Source: Actinomycetes bacterium
GTDB lineage: Bacteria; Actinomycetota; Actinomycetes; JAJYSQ01
Reading direction: 5' to 3'
Length of the DNA: 6,156 nt
NCBI GenBank assembly: GCA_021793495.1
Contig: JAJYSQ010000117.1
Coordinates: 1 to 6,156 of the forward strand
Positions 5,411 through 6,156 of this stretch are shown here, piece by piece (the first letter of the stretch is position 1; the number at the start of each line of letters is the position of its first letter). Made by a program: the position numbers and the translations under genes. The notes under the pieces are model-generated. The model saw only the letters and a list, made by a program, of their open reading frames with translations. It searched no databases and was not told the origin of the DNA.

Positions 5411-5878
5411 TCACCGCTCGGGCGCGACCGTCCCGGCGGGCTCTCCGGCGACCATCTCTGCAGGCTCCCCGCGGCCCTCTTGGTCGGCACGGGCCTCGAC
5501 GATGTCGAAGACGTGTCCGGACGGGTCGCGCATCGTGACCCAGTGTCCCCCCGAGTCGCTGCGGTGCTCGGCCACCCGTCGGGCACCGAGCGCGTGCAGT
5601 CGCTGCTCCTCACCAGCGAGGTCCAGGGCCACGAGGTCGAGGTGCACCGCGTTCTTGCGCACGGCGGGCGCGGCCTTCGGCGAGCGACGGGCCCCGGGCC
5701 GTACCGGCCGGCCGACGTGCTGCAGGAACACCCCGGGAGCCGTACCGGCCGGGTCGCCCAGGTAGACCCACCCCGGCCCGTCACCGGTACGCACGTACCC
5801 CAGGGTCGCCGACCAGAAGGCCTCAGCAGCCGGCAGGTCGGGCACGTCGAGGGCGACCGAGGCGATGCGTACCGTCAT
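5411..5878 (-). CDS. VOC superfamily protein (glyoxalase-like domain), function unknown
   Basis: The 155-residue protein has the vicinal-oxygen-chelate layout, two beta-alpha-beta-beta-beta modules. Module 1 spans about 4-54 (IASVALDVPDLPAAEAFWSA, then GWVYLGDPAGTAPGVFLQ) and module 2 about 76-128 (NAVHLDLVALDL, then HWVTMRDPSGHVFDIVE). Of the usual metal ligands, His 79 and Glu 128 are in plausible places, but the first-strand position usually filled by His is Ser 7, so metal binding may be altered or absent. A hydrophilic tail of about 25 residues (130-155) follows. The pattern resembles the glyoxalase-like family common in actinobacteria, which has no agreed substrate. The ATG has no Shine-Dalgarno but a -10 box six bases upstream. 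It is convergent with copZ and its own neighbours do not suggest a pathway. Confidence 0.86.
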   Translation of the reverse strand: MTVRIASVALDVPDLPAAEAFWSATLGYVRTGDGPGWVYLGDPAGTAPGVFLQHVGRPVRPGARRSPKAAPAVRKNAVHLDLVALDLAGEEQRLHALGARRVAEHRSDSGGHWVTMRDPSGHVFDIVEARADQEGRGEPAEMVAGEPAGTVAPER

Positions 5879-5884
5879 GCGGAC

Positions 5885-5890
5885 ACCCTA
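5885..5890 (-). promoter_or_regulatory. -10 box of a probable leaderless promoter for the VOC gene
   Basis: Read on the - strand, TAGGGT at 5890-5885 is followed by six bases and then the ATG whose A is at 5878. This matches the TAnnnT plus six arrangement of actinobacterial leaderless promoters. No convincing -35 is visible upstream, and no ribosome-binding site precedes the gene. Confidence 0.5.
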
Positions 5891-5908
5891 GAGGTCTCGT
5901 CGCTGGGA

Positions 5909-5922
5909 CGGGGCGAGCCCCG
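5909..5922 (-). terminator. Hairpin between the small right-end ORF and the VOC gene
   Basis: CGGGG (5909-5913) and CCCCG (5918-5922) make a perfect 5-bp GC stem with a 4-base loop, located 14 bases beyond the stop of the small - strand ORF and upstream of the VOC -10 box. It could end the small ORF's transcript. There is no T-tract and the stem is short, so this is a weak call. Confidence 0.3.
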
Positions 5923-5936
5923 CGGGCCCGGCACCA

Positions 5937-6086
5937 TCAGCCCTGGACGACGCCCAGCACCTCGTCGATCTCTTCCAGCGTCAGGTTCCGGTCGCTGCGC
6001 GAGGCGGCGATGACCAGCTCGCCGTAGAGCTCGATCTCATCCAGCACGAGCGGGTCGCAGACACGAGGGTCGAGATCATGCACCAC
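5937..6086 (-). CDS. Small protein of unknown function
   Basis: A - strand frame ends with TGA at 5939-5937. From GTG at 6086 it encodes 49 residues. The start is supported by GAGGAAGG (6104-6097 on the - strand) ten bases upstream, and a second GTG follows immediately. The product is acidic and looks folded, with a helical stretch DPLVLDEIELYGELVIAA (11-28) and LTLEEIDEVLGV (35-46). I do not recognise a named family. Codon use is GC-rich and coding-like (GAG, CTG, ATC, GTC). The frame stays open without a stop to the right edge, so the gene may instead begin outside the window. It lies upstream of the VOC gene on the same strand, separated by 58 bases and a hairpin. Confidence 0.6.
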   Translation of the reverse strand: MVHDLDPRVCDPLVLDEIELYGELVIAASRSDRNLTLEEIDEVLGVVQG

Positions 6087-6156
6087 GGCACCGCTGCCTT
6101 CCTCGCTCGGCTGACACGTCCCCGGCCACCACCCCGACGAAGTGGTGCTCGCGTTC

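Noticed and set aside
5386..5416. Short inverted repeats between the convergent copZ and VOC stops
   Set aside because: Stems of four pairs only; a bidirectional terminator would be expected here but cannot be supported.
5318..6013. 231-codon + strand ORF across the right part
   Set aside because: It is the antisense shadow of the VOC gene and the small right-end ORF, with no domain pattern.

Overview
The window is GC-rich DNA with GTG starts and dense, overlapping genes. Its protein families match high-GC Gram-positive bacteria (Actinomycetia): an actinobacterial-type PstS, a CsoR repressor beside a CopZ chaperone, and leaderless promoters. I cannot name the genus from the sequence.

Left part (1-4260): a complete high-affinity phosphate import operon on the + strand, pstS-pstC-pstA-pstB. 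PstS is the surface lipoprotein that captures phosphate, PstC and PstA form the membrane channel, and PstB is the ATPase. Upstream of pstS, bases 64-140 hold a run of 11-base direct repeats with the (A/C)GTCAT pattern. This is the layout of an actinobacterial PHO box, so the operon is probably switched on by PhoP under phosphate starvation. A strong 7-bp hairpin lies in the presumed 5' leader. The genes are tightly packed: pstC and pstA overlap by four bases, and the two remaining gaps are each exactly bridged by a tiny reading frame that overlaps both neighbours.

Middle (4261-5385): a SRPBCC-fold protein of unknown ligand, then csoR and copZ. csoR encodes a copper-sensing repressor with the complete Cys-His-Cys ligand set. 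A CCCC-TA-GGGG palindrome sits against and overlaps the predicted -10 box of csoR, so the pair is probably autoregulated and derepressed by Cu(I). CopZ is a 67-residue copper chaperone with a GMTCQHC site. No copA ATPase is present in the window.

Right part (5386-6156, - strand): a VOC (glyoxalase-fold) protein convergent with copZ, and upstream of it a short unidentified reading frame (49 codons from its best start) whose frame stays open to the window edge. Three genes here (SRPBCC, csoR, VOC) have a TAnnnT -10 box ending exactly six bases before the start codon, which suggests leaderless transcripts.

Most of the content is a conventional phosphate and copper homeostasis region. The less ordinary points are the phased operator array, the bridging mini-ORFs, the N-terminal membrane extension of PstA and the right-end small ORF. 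I saw no mobile element, CRISPR, tRNA or rRNA.
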